From positions 29,158 through 93,157 of the forward strand of contig SVNW01000003.1 in NCBI GenBank assembly GCA_015066745.1: a stretch of 64,000 nucleotides of DNA, in the 5' to 3' direction. This document shows positions 48,247 through 58,030 of the stretch, one piece after another (the stretch's first letter is position 1; each line of letters opens with the position of its first letter). Origin of the DNA: Ruminococcus sp. Lineage in GTDB: Bacteria > Bacillota > Clostridia > Oscillospirales > Ruminococcaceae. The notes under the pieces are model-generated. The model did not search any database, had not been told where the DNA came from, and saw nothing but the letters and a program-made list of their open reading frames with translations. The translations under genes and the position numbers were made by a program.

Positions 48247-49581
48247 TCATAAGTGATGCGATTTTTTTATTTCTTCACAGCGTTTTTCAAGAATATCATG
48301 TTTGTTTTCTGTTTTATCCATTATTACTTCATTAAGAAGTATATTCAGAACATATCCTATATTTTTGCCATGGATCTCATGTTTCTGAAGGTCTGAGCCG
48401 TTTATCCGAAGGGCTTTTAGCGATGTACATTCATTTTTTGCAAGTATGTCAAGATAAGTTTCTCTTACAAAGTTCATATCGTTTAGCGGTTTTTGATTTT
48501 CTCCGTCTTTTGAGAGAGAATCTGCTATCTGTACTTCTATGAGTTTTTCAAAAAGTTCAGTTCCTGTTATTGACATAGTTTTTTTGATATCTTGTCTGGT
48601 TGTAAATTTAGTATCATGATATTTTATGAGTTGTGTAACATCATTTATAGTTTTATTGTCATATTTCATGCGACGCAGTATTTCAAAAGCCAATTGAGAG
48701 CTTTTTTGAGGGTGTCCGATAAAGTGACCTCTTCCTTTTTCGTCAAGTTTAAAACAACATGGTTTGGCAATGTCATGCAAAAGCATGGTAAGTCTTATAA
48801 GAGGGTCACACGGAGCATTTTTTACAGCTCTTGCAGTGTGTTCCCATACAGTGTACCTGTGATACACACTATGTTGTTCAAAGCCGACAGTTTCTGCGAT
48901 CTCAGGAATAAATACAGCTATAACGTCATGGTATTTCATAAGTATATCAAAAACAGCTTTTCCGCACAGGAGTTTGTCAAGTTCTGTGCGTATCCGTTCT
49001 ACTGCTATCATTGATAATGTGTCTTTTAGTGAAAAAATACATTTTTCAGTTTCGGGTTCTATTGTGAAGTCAAGTTGTGACGCGAATCTTACTGCACGCA
49101 TTATTCTGAGCGCGTCCTCATCAAATCTTTTCATAGGATCGCCTACACAGCGTATTATCTTATTTTTAAGGTCTTCTTTTCCGTTAAAAAAATCAGCAGT
49201 TTCATTGAGATTATTGTAGGCGAGTGCGTTTACAGTAAAATCACGTCTTGACAGGTCATCCTGAAGATTTTTTGAAAATGAAACTGATTCAGGGTGGCGT
49301 TTGTCTGTATATGCGCCGTCTATACGGTATGTGGTAATTTCTATGAGCATTTTATTTATAAGAACTGCGATAGTTCCGTGTTTTTTTCCGATATCTATGC
49401 ATTTGAAGTCTTTGAATACTTCCTGAGTTTCTTCAGGCAGTGCATTTGTGGTTATATCATAGTCGTTTGGTGTTTTTGATAATAGAAAATCACGCACACA
49501 GCCACCGACTATATACGCTTCAAATCCATGTGAGTTAAGCATTTTAAGTGCTAACTGAACATTTTCAGGAATATTTATCAT
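48247..49581 (-). CDS. cca: CCA tRNA nucleotidyltransferase (class II, with HD domain)
   Basis: Adds or repairs the 3' CCA of tRNAs. 444 residues from the ATG with SD AAAGGA (an ATG 48 nt upstream is unlikely). The nucleotidyltransferase head has YIVGGCVRDFLL and the metal pair in NDYDITTNA. RRDFTVNALAYN and the neck motif DALRIMRAVRFASQL follow. An HD domain follows (about 240-330, HTARAV...LLHDIAKP). The Gln-tRNA gene here lacks an encoded CCA, so such an enzyme is needed. Closely related poly(A) polymerases exist, but the motif set favours Cca. Confidence 0.88.
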   Translation of the reverse strand: MINIPENVQLALKMLNSHGFEAYIVGGCVRDFLLSKTPNDYDITTNALPEETQEVFKDFKCIDIGKKHGTIAVLINKMLIEITTYRIDGAYTDKRHPESVSFSKNLQDDLSRRDFTVNALAYNNLNETADFFNGKEDLKNKIIRCVGDPMKRFDEDALRIMRAVRFASQLDFTIEPETEKCIFSLKDTLSMIAVERIRTELDKLLCGKAVFDILMKYHDVIAVFIPEIAETVGFEQHSVYHRYTVWEHTARAVKNAPCDPLIRLTMLLHDIAKPCCFKLDEKGRGHFIGHPQKSSQLAFEILRRMKYDNKTINDVTQLIKYHDTKFTTRQDIKKTMSITGTELFEKLIEVQIADSLSKDGENQKPLNDMNFVRETYLDILAKNECTSLKALRINGSDLQKHEIHGKNIGYVLNILLNEVIMDKTENKHDILEKRCEEIKKSHHL

Positions 49582-49784
49582 CTGAGTTTTTCCTTTCTGT
49601 ATTTTAGTAAATACGAGCAATAATAACATTATATCATGATTTTAAATTGTTTTCTATAGGTTATCATACATTTATCACATAAAAAAATAGAATATATACT
49701 AGGACTTATAAGAAACATAGATAGTGTAATAACATACAGCTATTTTTAGTTTTAAAGAGAAGTAAACGAAAGGAAAGATATAAA

Positions 49785-51146
49785 ATGTTTGAAAATAACA
49801 ACTATGACCCTCAGAATCAGAACAGAGAAGTTGTTTATAGCAGTGAAAATGATAATATAATGAATTTTACAGAGGAGAGCCCTAAGAAAAAAGGAAAGGG
49901 TGCTAAGAAAGTATTTAAGGCTATAGGTATTTTGTGCGGAGCTTTGCTTATATCAGTCGGCTCAATAGCCGGATACAAATATGCCGATGAACATGGAATA
50001 CCGTTTATAGAGGACAATAAAACAAAGGAAATTACTACAGAACATGAAAAACTTCCTGTTCCTGATGAGGAAAACGAAGAGAAAAAAGAAATTGTTTCTT
50101 CAATAGACAGAACAAAATATCAGACAGAAAGTGTTCTTAATATATCAAACGAAGATGAACCTATGTCAACACAGGCAATATATAAGGAAGTTATGCCATC
50201 GGTTGTTGGTATTACTGCTGTCTGCCAGTATCAGACTGCGGATTCATTCGGATTTTTCGGATATACTCCTGGTACCGTTGAAGAAGTACCGGGAACAGGA
50301 ACAGGTATAGTTATGTCCGAAGACGGATATATACTTACAAATGCGCACGTTATTTACAGTGATGATTACGGCATGGCTGTATCAGTGACCATACTCATGC
50401 ACGATGAAACAGAGTATGACGCTCAGATAGTCGGTTATGATGTTCAGACAGATATAGCTGTTCTTAAAGTAGACGCTGAAGGTCTTAAACCGGCGGTATT
50501 CGGAAGCAGTGACAGTCTTCAGATAGGTGATCCTGCTCTTGCAATAGGAAATCCTCTCGGCTTTGATCTTTTCGGAACACTTACAGTGGGCCATATTTCA
50601 GGTCTTAACCGTGAAATAGCTGTAAATGACAAGACGATGAAGCTTATACAGACAGACGCTGCTATAAATTCAGGAAATTCGGGCGGTCCACTTATAAATG
50701 ACTGCGGTCAGGTAATAGGCATAAATTCTATGAAGATGTCTTCTTCATATTCATATGGTTCTGCTACTATCGAAGGTCTCGGATTTGCAATTCCGATAGA
50801 TGAAGCAAAGAAGATAATCGATGATCTTATGGCAAACGGTTATGTAACAGGACGTCCACAGCTTGGAATGACTTTCAGAGATCTTTCAGAAGAAGGATAT
50901 GCAGGTCAGAGCGGTGTAGTTGTTACTGAAGTTGTAAAAGACGGTCCGGCGTACAAATCAGGAATACGTAAAAATGATATAATCGTCGGAGCGGATGGTG
51001 GTCTGGTTGCATCACTTGAAGATTTCCTCGAAATTACCGAAGAATATGAAACAGGTGACACGATAAGACTTACTATTATAAGAAACAGAACATACTATGA
51101 TGTTGATGTTGTTTTTGAAGATGTAAAACCACAGAGTTTTGAATAA
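49785..51146 (+). CDS. htrA: HtrA/DegP-like membrane-anchored serine protease, second copy
   Basis: 453 residues. Basic cytoplasmic tail 1-42, TM helix about 44-65, acidic extracellular linker about 75-125. The S1C protease domain has H188 (LTNAHV), D223 (QTDIAVL) and S298 (NSGNSGGPL). The PDZ domain about 350-445 contains LGMTFRDLSEEG and VVKDGPAYKSGIRKNDIIV. The PDZ is more canonical than that of the 27421 copy, and the two are clearly diverged, so they probably have different clients. Single gene ending at a long stem-loop. Confidence 0.93.
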   Translation: MFENNNYDPQNQNREVVYSSENDNIMNFTEESPKKKGKGAKKVFKAIGILCGALLISVGSIAGYKYADEHGIPFIEDNKTKEITTEHEKLPVPDEENEEKKEIVSSIDRTKYQTESVLNISNEDEPMSTQAIYKEVMPSVVGITAVCQYQTADSFGFFGYTPGTVEEVPGTGTGIVMSEDGYILTNAHVIYSDDYGMAVSVTILMHDETEYDAQIVGYDVQTDIAVLKVDAEGLKPAVFGSSDSLQIGDPALAIGNPLGFDLFGTLTVGHISGLNREIAVNDKTMKLIQTDAAINSGNSGGPLINDCGQVIGINSMKMSSSYSYGSATIEGLGFAIPIDEAKKIIDDLMANGYVTGRPQLGMTFRDLSEEGYAGQSGVVVTEVVKDGPAYKSGIRKNDIIVGADGGLVASLEDFLEITEEYETGDTIRLTIIRNRTYYDVDVVFEDVKPQSFE

Positions 51147-51148
51147 TA

Positions 51149-51199
51149 AAAAACGAATAAGTGCAGGTATCAGGCTGATATCTGCACTTATTCGTTTTT
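51149..51199. terminator. Bidirectional terminator
   Basis: Near-perfect long inverted repeat (arms AAAAACGAATAAGTGCAGG... and the matching 51175-51199) between convergent genes, overlapping the end of the sensor-like gene. Confidence 0.85.
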
Positions 51200-52078
51200 A
51201 TTACTGATAAGTATGCTTCGGATAGCAAGAACAGCTGAACCTATTACAAGCATAGCCATTGTTATAAGCCATGCACAGGTTTCATTTCTCTTGGTATATA
51301 TATCTTTTTTTGGAGTTACGCATATAATAAGTTTATCATCATATTCCTTATAGCAGACAAGAGATGATTTCCCTGATATCTTATGTGAAAGAGACTGTTT
51401 ATCGGGTCTGAAATCTTCATAGGAAATCGGACATGGTGTATTGTTGAGTTTGGAATTTGTGTTGTAAATGTAGTTCTGAGTGTTTTTGTCAATTACAGCT
51501 GTCATAGTGATCGATGAAGATTCATCTTTTGGAAAAGAAAATGAAACATTTCCGTGGTTAAGAATTGTGTTTGAAAATCTGCATATAAGCAATCCGGGAG
51601 CGTCACGTCTTGAAACTGCAACAGTAAAGGAATATTTGTCATCAGCTATATATACATCTGAAAAATTTGATTTTCCGAGTCCGGGTGTAAAATATTCATC
51701 TATAGAAGACTGTTCATTTCCTGCTGATGTACTGAAAAGGATAAGTCCGTTCTTGTCAGAAAGACTTATTTCTTCAGCACCTATAGCGATACGAAGTTCT
51801 TCAAGTGCCATATCTTCTGCAAGTGTCATCGGAAATTGTGAGAGTATTACAGATATGGTCTTTACTTTTGATTCGTATTCTTTGCAGAGTTTTTCGATAA
51901 GTCTGCTGTATTCGGTTTCTGACTTTTCGATATTTTCAGCTGTGAGTTCTATGTGTTTTAAACTTGTTGTGACAGCATGGTTTTTTTCTACGACACCTAT
52001 AGAATAGTAGGCGAGAAATATTACAAGTAAAGACAAAATGAGCGGTGCAATGATTATTCTGTAAGTTGAATTTTTCAT
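51188..52078 (-). CDS. Cache-like extracellular sensor protein without output domain
   Basis: 296 residues from the second in-frame ATG, which has SD GGAG 8 nt upstream (first ATG at 52084 too close). TM helix about 9-28. An extracellular helical stalk follows, then a double-Cache-like sensor (about 60-255, with SLSDKNGLILFSTSAG and DKYSFTVAVSRRDAPGLLICRF). A second TM helix about 268-288 is followed by only about 8 cytoplasmic residues. Family proteins normally continue into HAMP, kinase, MCP or GGDEF domains, none of which is present. It must act through a partner, perhaps the adjacent small membrane protein. Last gene of a three-gene operon. Confidence 0.7.
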   Translation of the reverse strand: MKNSTYRIIIAPLILSLLVIFLAYYSIGVVEKNHAVTTSLKHIELTAENIEKSETEYSRLIEKLCKEYESKVKTISVILSQFPMTLAEDMALEELRIAIGAEEISLSDKNGLILFSTSAGNEQSSIDEYFTPGLGKSNFSDVYIADDKYSFTVAVSRRDAPGLLICRFSNTILNHGNVSFSFPKDESSSITMTAVIDKNTQNYIYNTNSKLNNTPCPISYEDFRPDKQSLSHKISGKSSLVCYKEYDDKLIICVTPKKDIYTKRNETCAWLITMAMLVIGSAVLAIRSILISNKNE

Positions 52079-52096
52079 TTGCATCGCTCCTTTTTA

Positions 52097-52492
52097 TCAT
52101 ATATCAGTTGATGGGTTTACTATAAGACATTCTTTTGGAATATCCTTAACAGTTGAGTTTTCTTCCAGAGTACACAGTGTATTGTATTGTGTATACATTT
52201 TCTGCACACTGTTTTCGAGAAAATAGTAGTGCCAGATGTATGGTGCAAGAGGAAGAAGAATGAGTACTGTAAGTAGTGCAAATATTATGTTTTCGGAAAG
52301 TATAAAGATTCCGATGCATATAAAAAGAAGTATTGCAAACAGTACTGTAACTATAAGGTGTATAAATCTTTCGTGTTGCATAAATTGTATTTGTCTGAGA
52401 TGTTCGGCTTTTAGTTGATTTATATCGGGTATGTTTCTGGTTTTTAGTAACCGGTCGATGTACTGAAGATAATTTGAAAGATATTTACGCAT
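52097..52492 (-). CDS. Small two-helix membrane protein, unknown
   Basis: 131 residues. Basic N-terminal amphipathic region (about 1-40), two adjacent TM helices (about 43-64 and 68-88), then a soluble C-terminal tail. No family recognised. It lies 18 nt before the sensor-like gene and 24 nt after the DUF368 gene, so it is probably co-translated from the same mRNA. SD GGAGGGG. Confidence 0.65.
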   Translation of the reverse strand: MRKYLSNYLQYIDRLLKTRNIPDINQLKAEHLRQIQFMQHERFIHLIVTVLFAILLFICIGIFILSENIIFALLTVLILLPLAPYIWHYYFLENSVQKMYTQYNTLCTLEENSTVKDIPKECLIVNPSTDI

Positions 52493-52516
52493 AAAACCCC
52501 TCCCTATATATACGTT

Positions 52517-53365
52517 TTATTTTGTTTCTTTTGCAGGTTCTGTTTTGGGTTCAAAAGCTTTTTCTAGCAACCAAGGAGTGAATATGCCAACGATACCAAG
52601 AATGATACTGATTATTCCTTCGGTGTTGAATTTGAATTCGGCAGGGAATATAGCCAGTATAGACCCCACTATGAGGCCAAGTATAAGAGCATATGTGCCT
52701 TGCTTGAATTTTGAAAGTAGCATTGAAATAAGTTTTGCTCCTGCGAGTATTCCGGCAACTGCACCGAGACCTATTGGTATAATAAGAGCAAAGTTAAGTG
52801 TGCTTATAGCTTCTGTTGCAGTTTCGTAAAGACCCATTATTGTGAGCATGAGAGAACCGCTTATACCCGGAATTATCATGGAAAATGCAGCGACTATACC
52901 ACCGATAAATAACTTTAACGCAAGACCAAAGTTAAATTCTGTTTGGACAACACTTTCTGCAGTTCCGGAATTATCGATAATAAACATCACAATCATTACT
53001 CCGAGAGACAGAAGAAAAGGTATGATGTTTACAGGTTTAAATGATGATTCAGAAGTAGCTTCTTTCCATATCATTGGCAAACTTCCTATAACTATTCCGA
53101 CAAGCGTCATTTTAGTTGCTACAGGAAAATTATCAAAAAGCTTTGTCAGTACAACGGAAGTGATAAATATACTAAGCAGGATACCTACACCAAGTGCTAA
53201 CAAAAAGCCTATATTTTTTTTGAGTTTCTGAATATTTAGTGATATAGCATCAAGTAACTTATCGTAAATTTTCAGGATAACAGCCATAGTTCCTCCGCTA
53301 AATCCCGGAATTACGAATGCTAACCCTAATGCCATACCTTTTAATGCTGTAATGATCTTGTCCAT
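52517..53365 (-). CDS. DUF368 (PopT-like) membrane protein
   Basis: 282 residues with about eight hydrophobic helices. The N-terminal GMALGLAFVIPGFSGGTMAVIL and the internal repeat FSMIIPGISGSLMLTIMGLYE are the duplicated DUF368 hallmark. Members have been shown in other bacteria to recycle undecaprenyl phosphate across the membrane, a role that would serve wall and polysaccharide synthesis. Heads the operon with the small membrane protein and the Cache-like sensor. A second DUF368 gene occurs at 58196. Confidence 0.88.
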   Translation of the reverse strand: MDKIITALKGMALGLAFVIPGFSGGTMAVILKIYDKLLDAISLNIQKLKKNIGFLLALGVGILLSIFITSVVLTKLFDNFPVATKMTLVGIVIGSLPMIWKEATSESSFKPVNIIPFLLSLGVMIVMFIIDNSGTAESVVQTEFNFGLALKLFIGGIVAAFSMIIPGISGSLMLTIMGLYETATEAISTLNFALIIPIGLGAVAGILAGAKLISMLLSKFKQGTYALILGLIVGSILAIFPAEFKFNTEGIISIILGIVGIFTPWLLEKAFEPKTEPAKETK

Positions 53366-53495
53366 GATTTCCTCCGATTTTAATTATAAAATAACACAAT
53401 AATAATTATAGTATATAGTATCGGGGTTTGTCAACCACTTTAAAGGACTGAAATGTTATCGATACAATATTTTAACTGTTTGTTTGCTAAAAAAA

Positions 53496-55241
53496 TCATG
53501 GAATATCATTTAGGTGATCTTTAAGAAGAATAAGGTCTGAAATATTGACCTCCGAGTCATTGTTTAGGTCGGCAAATCTTTCGTTTGGTATAGATTTTTT
53601 GCCGAGCATATGGTTTACTGCAAGAGCAAGGTCTACAGCGGTAACAACGCCATCATCGTTTATATCGCCGTAATATGGTGTGTATTTTACAGTCAGAGCT
53701 TTCATGCATACATTTCCCATATAAAACTGTACAGGAGTTTCATCATCACTCAGACCAGGAAAATAAGAGCGTTCATTTATGATGATATTTTTTTGTATTC
53801 CGTTTTTGCTTAGCATCAGGTCTGCCCAATCTTTGCCGTTACAGCTTACAAAACTTTCATTCTTTTTTGATTTGAAAATTATTGAGTTTATATTTCCGAT
53901 ATATTTGCCTGACTGGTTTTCGATATAATCTGCTGAAAGCAGTATACAAGCGTCTATCGGTACTGTGTGGACAGAGGACGGGTTTTTGATTTTTGCTACT
54001 ATTGAAAAATAGTCACCTTTTTTTATGTGTGGTTTTTCATCGAGTTCTACTGTGTGATAACCGGGATACAGCATAGTACCTTTCTGCTGTGACAATACTG
54101 TTCCTGAGGTTGGTACAGAAGGATCTTCAAGGTCTGTATATACAAAAAGTTCGTATTCACAGTTTTCTTCTATAGTATAAAACGAGATGTCATATATATA
54201 TTCGTCGTCGTCAGCTTTGAAAATATTTGCCATGTATCCTGTAGTGGAGGGATAAAAGTCATCTCCGTTTTCATCTTTGATATTTCGTATGTTGAGTACC
54301 ATTGAAGGTGAGACTGATGTTGTCCAGCCGTATTCATCATACTGATAATCTGAATCATATATATTTTCGGAAATATCCGAATAAACAACTGCTTCACACA
54401 TAGAAGTGTCTTCATAGGATATCCACATATATCCTTCATTACCCCATTCTTCACCCCAACTGTTTTTAGCAAGCCATGCACCGTCTTTTGACGGAATACA
54501 GTCTTTTTTAAAATTTGTTCTGCTGAAGTTGTCATCCCAGCCTACAAGGAGTACAGAATGATAGTTTGCATCAGTGTGACAGTTGTAGTTGTCATCATTA
54601 TAGCATAAGGCAGATGTTTCGGGATTAAAGTATTTGTCACTGAGTGAACAGGTGACACATACAGCATTTTTGTCAAACAAAAACTTTTTTATGTAGTCAG
54701 TTTCAAATTTCTTTTTCTGTGATATCCATGGTGTTATATTGAAGATATTGCGTATGACATAATCGTTTTTTACTTTTCCTCCGCTTTCTACTGATGAGCG
54801 TATATTGAAGTTTTCGATGGCATTTGGATGAATGCCGTATTTTATGTCAGAGTCATAAGCCATTCCGTTTCCTGAAGTCAGGACTGCGGAAGATATGTAG
54901 TTTGACCCGCCTTTGTAGAAAAGTGAAAAAGGATCGTCGGGATCAATATTTTCAGGAAATTTATTTGCTCCCGTATATGCTGAATATGCAAGATACCATG
55001 GAGAAAAATTTCTTTTTTCCTGAATCTTTTTTAACTGAAGATTAATGGCATCAGTTGCTGTTATCGCCCAGCATGTATTGTATTCGCCTTGCGTAAAGAC
55101 TTCTGTAGTTATATCATGCTCGGAAAGTCTGAAACTTTCGGGGAAATCTTCAGCATATACTTTTTGGCTTTGTTGGATAAATAAAACTGTTATCAACGCA
55201 AGTAACGGGAAAGCTAATTTTGTTTTTGTCGAAAAAATCAT
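53496..55241 (-). CDS. Secreted papain-family (C1) protease with lectin-like domain and dockerin
   Basis: 581 residues. Signal peptide 1-30; C1 peptidase about 32-285 with catalytic C57 (GEYNTCWAI), H228 (NYHSVLLVGWDD) and N260 (AKNSWGEEWGNEGY); a beta-rich lectin-like domain about 325-500 as in other bacterial C1A enzymes; type I dockerin about 522-580 (GDINDDGVVTAVDLA, ADLNNDSEVNISDLI). The dockerin implies attachment to a cellulosome-like complex. It lies 47 nt after a paralogous gene in the same orientation, so the two are probably an operon from a duplication. Confidence 0.92.
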   Translation of the reverse strand: MIFSTKTKLAFPLLALITVLFIQQSQKVYAEDFPESFRLSEHDITTEVFTQGEYNTCWAITATDAINLQLKKIQEKRNFSPWYLAYSAYTGANKFPENIDPDDPFSLFYKGGSNYISSAVLTSGNGMAYDSDIKYGIHPNAIENFNIRSSVESGGKVKNDYVIRNIFNITPWISQKKKFETDYIKKFLFDKNAVCVTCSLSDKYFNPETSALCYNDDNYNCHTDANYHSVLLVGWDDNFSRTNFKKDCIPSKDGAWLAKNSWGEEWGNEGYMWISYEDTSMCEAVVYSDISENIYDSDYQYDEYGWTTSVSPSMVLNIRNIKDENGDDFYPSTTGYMANIFKADDDEYIYDISFYTIEENCEYELFVYTDLEDPSVPTSGTVLSQQKGTMLYPGYHTVELDEKPHIKKGDYFSIVAKIKNPSSVHTVPIDACILLSADYIENQSGKYIGNINSIIFKSKKNESFVSCNGKDWADLMLSKNGIQKNIIINERSYFPGLSDDETPVQFYMGNVCMKALTVKYTPYYGDINDDGVVTAVDLALAVNHMLGKKSIPNERFADLNNDSEVNISDLILLKDHLNDIP

Positions 55242-55288
55242 TTTTTCGCCTCTTTCATTTATGGTTCTGATACCTGAAAAATCATAAA

Positions 55289-57001
55289 TTAATTTGTTAA
55301 GATGCTTTTAAGTTTTATAAAATCTGCAATATTTATATTTTCATCGGTATTCATATCTTTTTTATATAGCGGTATCTCATTTTCAGAGTAAGTACCTGTC
55401 ATTATTTCCTGCATGATAAGCAGGTCAAAAATATCGATTTTGCCGTCTGAATTTACATCTCCTCTTATAACTTCAGAGCCAAATGCCTTTATACATACAT
55501 TTCCGAGTGTAAGGTACTGAAAACCGCTCATAGCATTTGCAAAATTTAAATATTCGGGGTATTTGTATGTATATGTATCGCCGGCTATATCATTCCATTT
55601 GATCCCGTCGGCACTCGTGAAACTCTTGTTCTGTTCATTTGATGACGGCATATATACAAGGTTCGGAATAACTGTTCCTGTCTGGTCTTCTATATATATT
55701 ATAGATGCCTCAGTTGCTATCATATACGGAGAAGTCGGATTTGTTATTTTTACTACAACAGAAAAATTTGAACCCTTTGATACTGATGCAGGTTTGTCAA
55801 GTTTTATTGTGTGATATCCTGCATATTTTTCTGTTCCCGATGCAGTGACAGCAAGTGTGCCACGGTCAGGTGTTTTTGAACCTAAAACATTTGTGTAAAC
55901 TGATACTTCGTACTGAGCGTCAGGTTCGGTCGTATAGAATGAAACGGCTGTTATATCATCATCGGTGGTGGCAGTAAATATATTTGCCATATAACCTGTA
56001 GTACTTTTTTGCTGTGTATCAGCGCCGACAGATGTTATCCAACCCATATTGTCGTCATAGTAGTTGGTTTTATAAGTATGTCCGGGCTCACAAAAATAAC
56101 AGGCAGCTTCACAAAGAGTCTGGTCTTCATAAGATATCCAGAAATATCCCTCATTTCCCCAGTCCTCACCCCAGCTGTTTTTTACAAGCCATGCGCCGTC
56201 GTTTTCAGGTCGGCTTTTTGAATTGAAGTTTTCACGGGAATAGTTGTCGTCCCAGCCTATAAGTGACACAGCATGAGATACACCTGCTTCAGGATCGGAG
56301 CAGTAGTGTGACGCAGTGGATTTATTATAGTATGCATTTGATGAATTATAAAATACCGAAACAGAATTGAGATCCATGATAAGTTCTTTAAGAAATGATA
56401 TGGAATATTTATTGTGTTTTGATACCCATGGATGCAGATTGTAAATGTCCTGTACTTTATAATCGCTTGCATATTTGAGCGAGCTGTCAATAGTAAAAGA
56501 AGACTCATATGGTGCATTTTCTTCATAAGTTGCACCTATCCAGCGACTTAATATTGCGGCCGCAATTGTATTTGTCCCGCCACATTTAAATACGTTCTTG
56601 TTTGATGGGTAAAATACATCGTTTCCCGAAAATGTGAAATATGCAAGATGCCATTCGGATAAATCTATTTTATCTTCATAACGGTTCTTTAAAATCTGCG
56701 TTTCCAGTGATTCCATAGCACATATAGCCCAGCAAGTGCCATAATCTCCTTGTTCGCAAATCGGAGTTATAAGTCCGTAGTCACGAAGGTCAAAAGTTTC
56801 CGGAAAATCAGCAGTGCAGTCTTCGTCTGACGCTACTATTCCGGGCGTCACAATATCGGAAACGCTGAATCTTCCTGTTGCAGAGTCTGCAACAGAAGAA
56901 GGGAAAGCTGATATTATAGTATCGTTGCAGTAAGAAATTCCTGTAATGAACGTCATTGTCAGCAGAGATGCCATCAGACAAATTTTTTTAGTTTTTTTCA
57001 T
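55289..57001 (-). CDS. Secreted papain-family (C1) protease with lectin-like domain and dockerin, paralogue
   Basis: 570 residues. Signal peptide 1-32; a propeptide-like segment; catalytic C90 (GDYGTCWAIC), H243 (GVSHAVSLIGWDD) and N275 (VKNSWGEDWGNEGY); lectin-like domain about 315-490; dockerin about 510-568 (GDVNSDGKIDIFDLL, KDMNTDENINIADFI). Clearly homologous to the downstream gene along its whole length. SD GGGAGGAAA. Substrate unknown: plant cell-wall proteins, processing of cellulosome parts or self-protection are all possible. Confidence 0.92.
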   Translation of the reverse strand: MKKTKKICLMASLLTMTFITGISYCNDTIISAFPSSVADSATGRFSVSDIVTPGIVASDEDCTADFPETFDLRDYGLITPICEQGDYGTCWAICAMESLETQILKNRYEDKIDLSEWHLAYFTFSGNDVFYPSNKNVFKCGGTNTIAAAILSRWIGATYEENAPYESSFTIDSSLKYASDYKVQDIYNLHPWVSKHNKYSISFLKELIMDLNSVSVFYNSSNAYYNKSTASHYCSDPEAGVSHAVSLIGWDDNYSRENFNSKSRPENDGAWLVKNSWGEDWGNEGYFWISYEDQTLCEAACYFCEPGHTYKTNYYDDNMGWITSVGADTQQKSTTGYMANIFTATTDDDITAVSFYTTEPDAQYEVSVYTNVLGSKTPDRGTLAVTASGTEKYAGYHTIKLDKPASVSKGSNFSVVVKITNPTSPYMIATEASIIYIEDQTGTVIPNLVYMPSSNEQNKSFTSADGIKWNDIAGDTYTYKYPEYLNFANAMSGFQYLTLGNVCIKAFGSEVIRGDVNSDGKIDIFDLLIMQEIMTGTYSENEIPLYKKDMNTDENINIADFIKLKSILTN

Positions 57002-57459
57002 TTTGTTTTCCTCCCTGAGAGCTTGTATAAAGAAGAGAATTGTCCATATTTATATTATATAAAAAAAATTTGTTTTAATCAATAGTTATTTGTGATTTTT
57101 GTACGTTATTTTTTGCAGTTTAAATCTTTTTTTAGTCAAATTATTGATTTGAATTGATATATAAAAAAATAACGTATGTACTGGGAATATACATACGTTA
57201 TTTTTGATTGGGTGATTAAATTATAAGGGGAAAATGAAAAAGTATAATCGGATTTTGACGGTATCCGACAAAAAAGTAAGAAATGGTAATAGATTAATTA
57301 ATTTTAAGTTAAATAACCTTATGGTTTAATTATATAATTTAATCTTATAAATGTCAATAGTTTTTTGAAAAAAGGGGATTAGTTTTAAAAAATTGTTTGG
57401 ATAAACATAAATATGCGGTTTATAAGAGGCGAAAACTTAAAAAATAAACAAATGATCGT
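57002..57459. other. 458-nt region between C1 protease and bioY
   Basis: Contains a strong bidirectional-type stem-loop (57165-57205) and otherwise AT-rich DNA. One short plus-strand ORF (57234-57329, 31 codons, starting MKKYNRILTVSDKKV) has an AAGGGGA SD but no known relatives that I can recall. No promoter of good quality was found for it. Confidence 0.5.
57165..57205. terminator. Strong stem-loop terminator
   Basis: Perfect 16-bp stem AAAAATAACGTATGTA / TACATACGTTATTTTT with 9-nt loop. It would stop bioY transcripts on the minus strand, but lies 255 nt after the bioY stop. Confidence 0.8.
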
Positions 57460-57990
57460 CTACTTAAAATTATCGGTTTTTAAGTAAAATTTGAGCTTCT
57501 TGTATATAAGTTGAGCTATTATAACTGAAATTATATCTTTTGCTATAAACGGAGCTGATACAGTGATAAATGCATAAAGCAGAGAAGATGATGTAAGTAA
57601 TGAAAATTGTATACAGCCTATAAGGTGCAAACAAATAACTCCTGATACTATTAATAATGCTTTCAACACTTTTTTATCTGTTTGTGTTGAAAGTCCGCAC
57701 AAAAATGAAGTAATTATAAATCCCGATAAAAATCCGCCTGTAATTCCTGTCAATACAGACAGACCTCCTCTGAATCCGGAGAAAACAGGTATTCCAAAAG
57801 ATCCGAGAATAATATATATCAGTACGGCAACGGCTCCTTTCTTTTTTCCTAAGATAAATCCGCCTAGTGAAACTGCAAAAGTCTGCATAGTTATTGGTAC
57901 TCCTGAAGGAAGCGGTACGCTTATCAGGGAACAGACTGATATAATAGCTGTACATAGAGCAGTGTATGTAATAGAGAGAGTTTTTTTCAT
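57460..57990 (-). CDS. bioY: BioY biotin transporter (ECF S-component)
   Basis: Biotin-binding membrane subunit, 176 residues from the ATG at 57990 (a start 69 nt upstream would add a polar tail not typical of the family). Six helices. LPSGVPITMQTFAVSLGGFILG and GIPVFSGFRGGLSVLTGITGGFL are the BioY signature. No ECF ATPase genes adjoin, so it probably uses a shared EcfAAT module. A BirA-like operator overlaps its promoter. Confidence 0.92.
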   Translation of the reverse strand: MKKTLSITYTALCTAIISVCSLISVPLPSGVPITMQTFAVSLGGFILGKKKGAVAVLIYIILGSFGIPVFSGFRGGLSVLTGITGGFLSGFIITSFLCGLSTQTDKKVLKALLIVSGVICLHLIGCIQFSLLTSSSLLYAFITVSAPFIAKDIISVIIAQLIYKKLKFYLKTDNFK

Positions 57991-58030
57991 AGAGATTAAG
58001 CTTCCTTTGGATAAAATTTTTTTCTTAATA

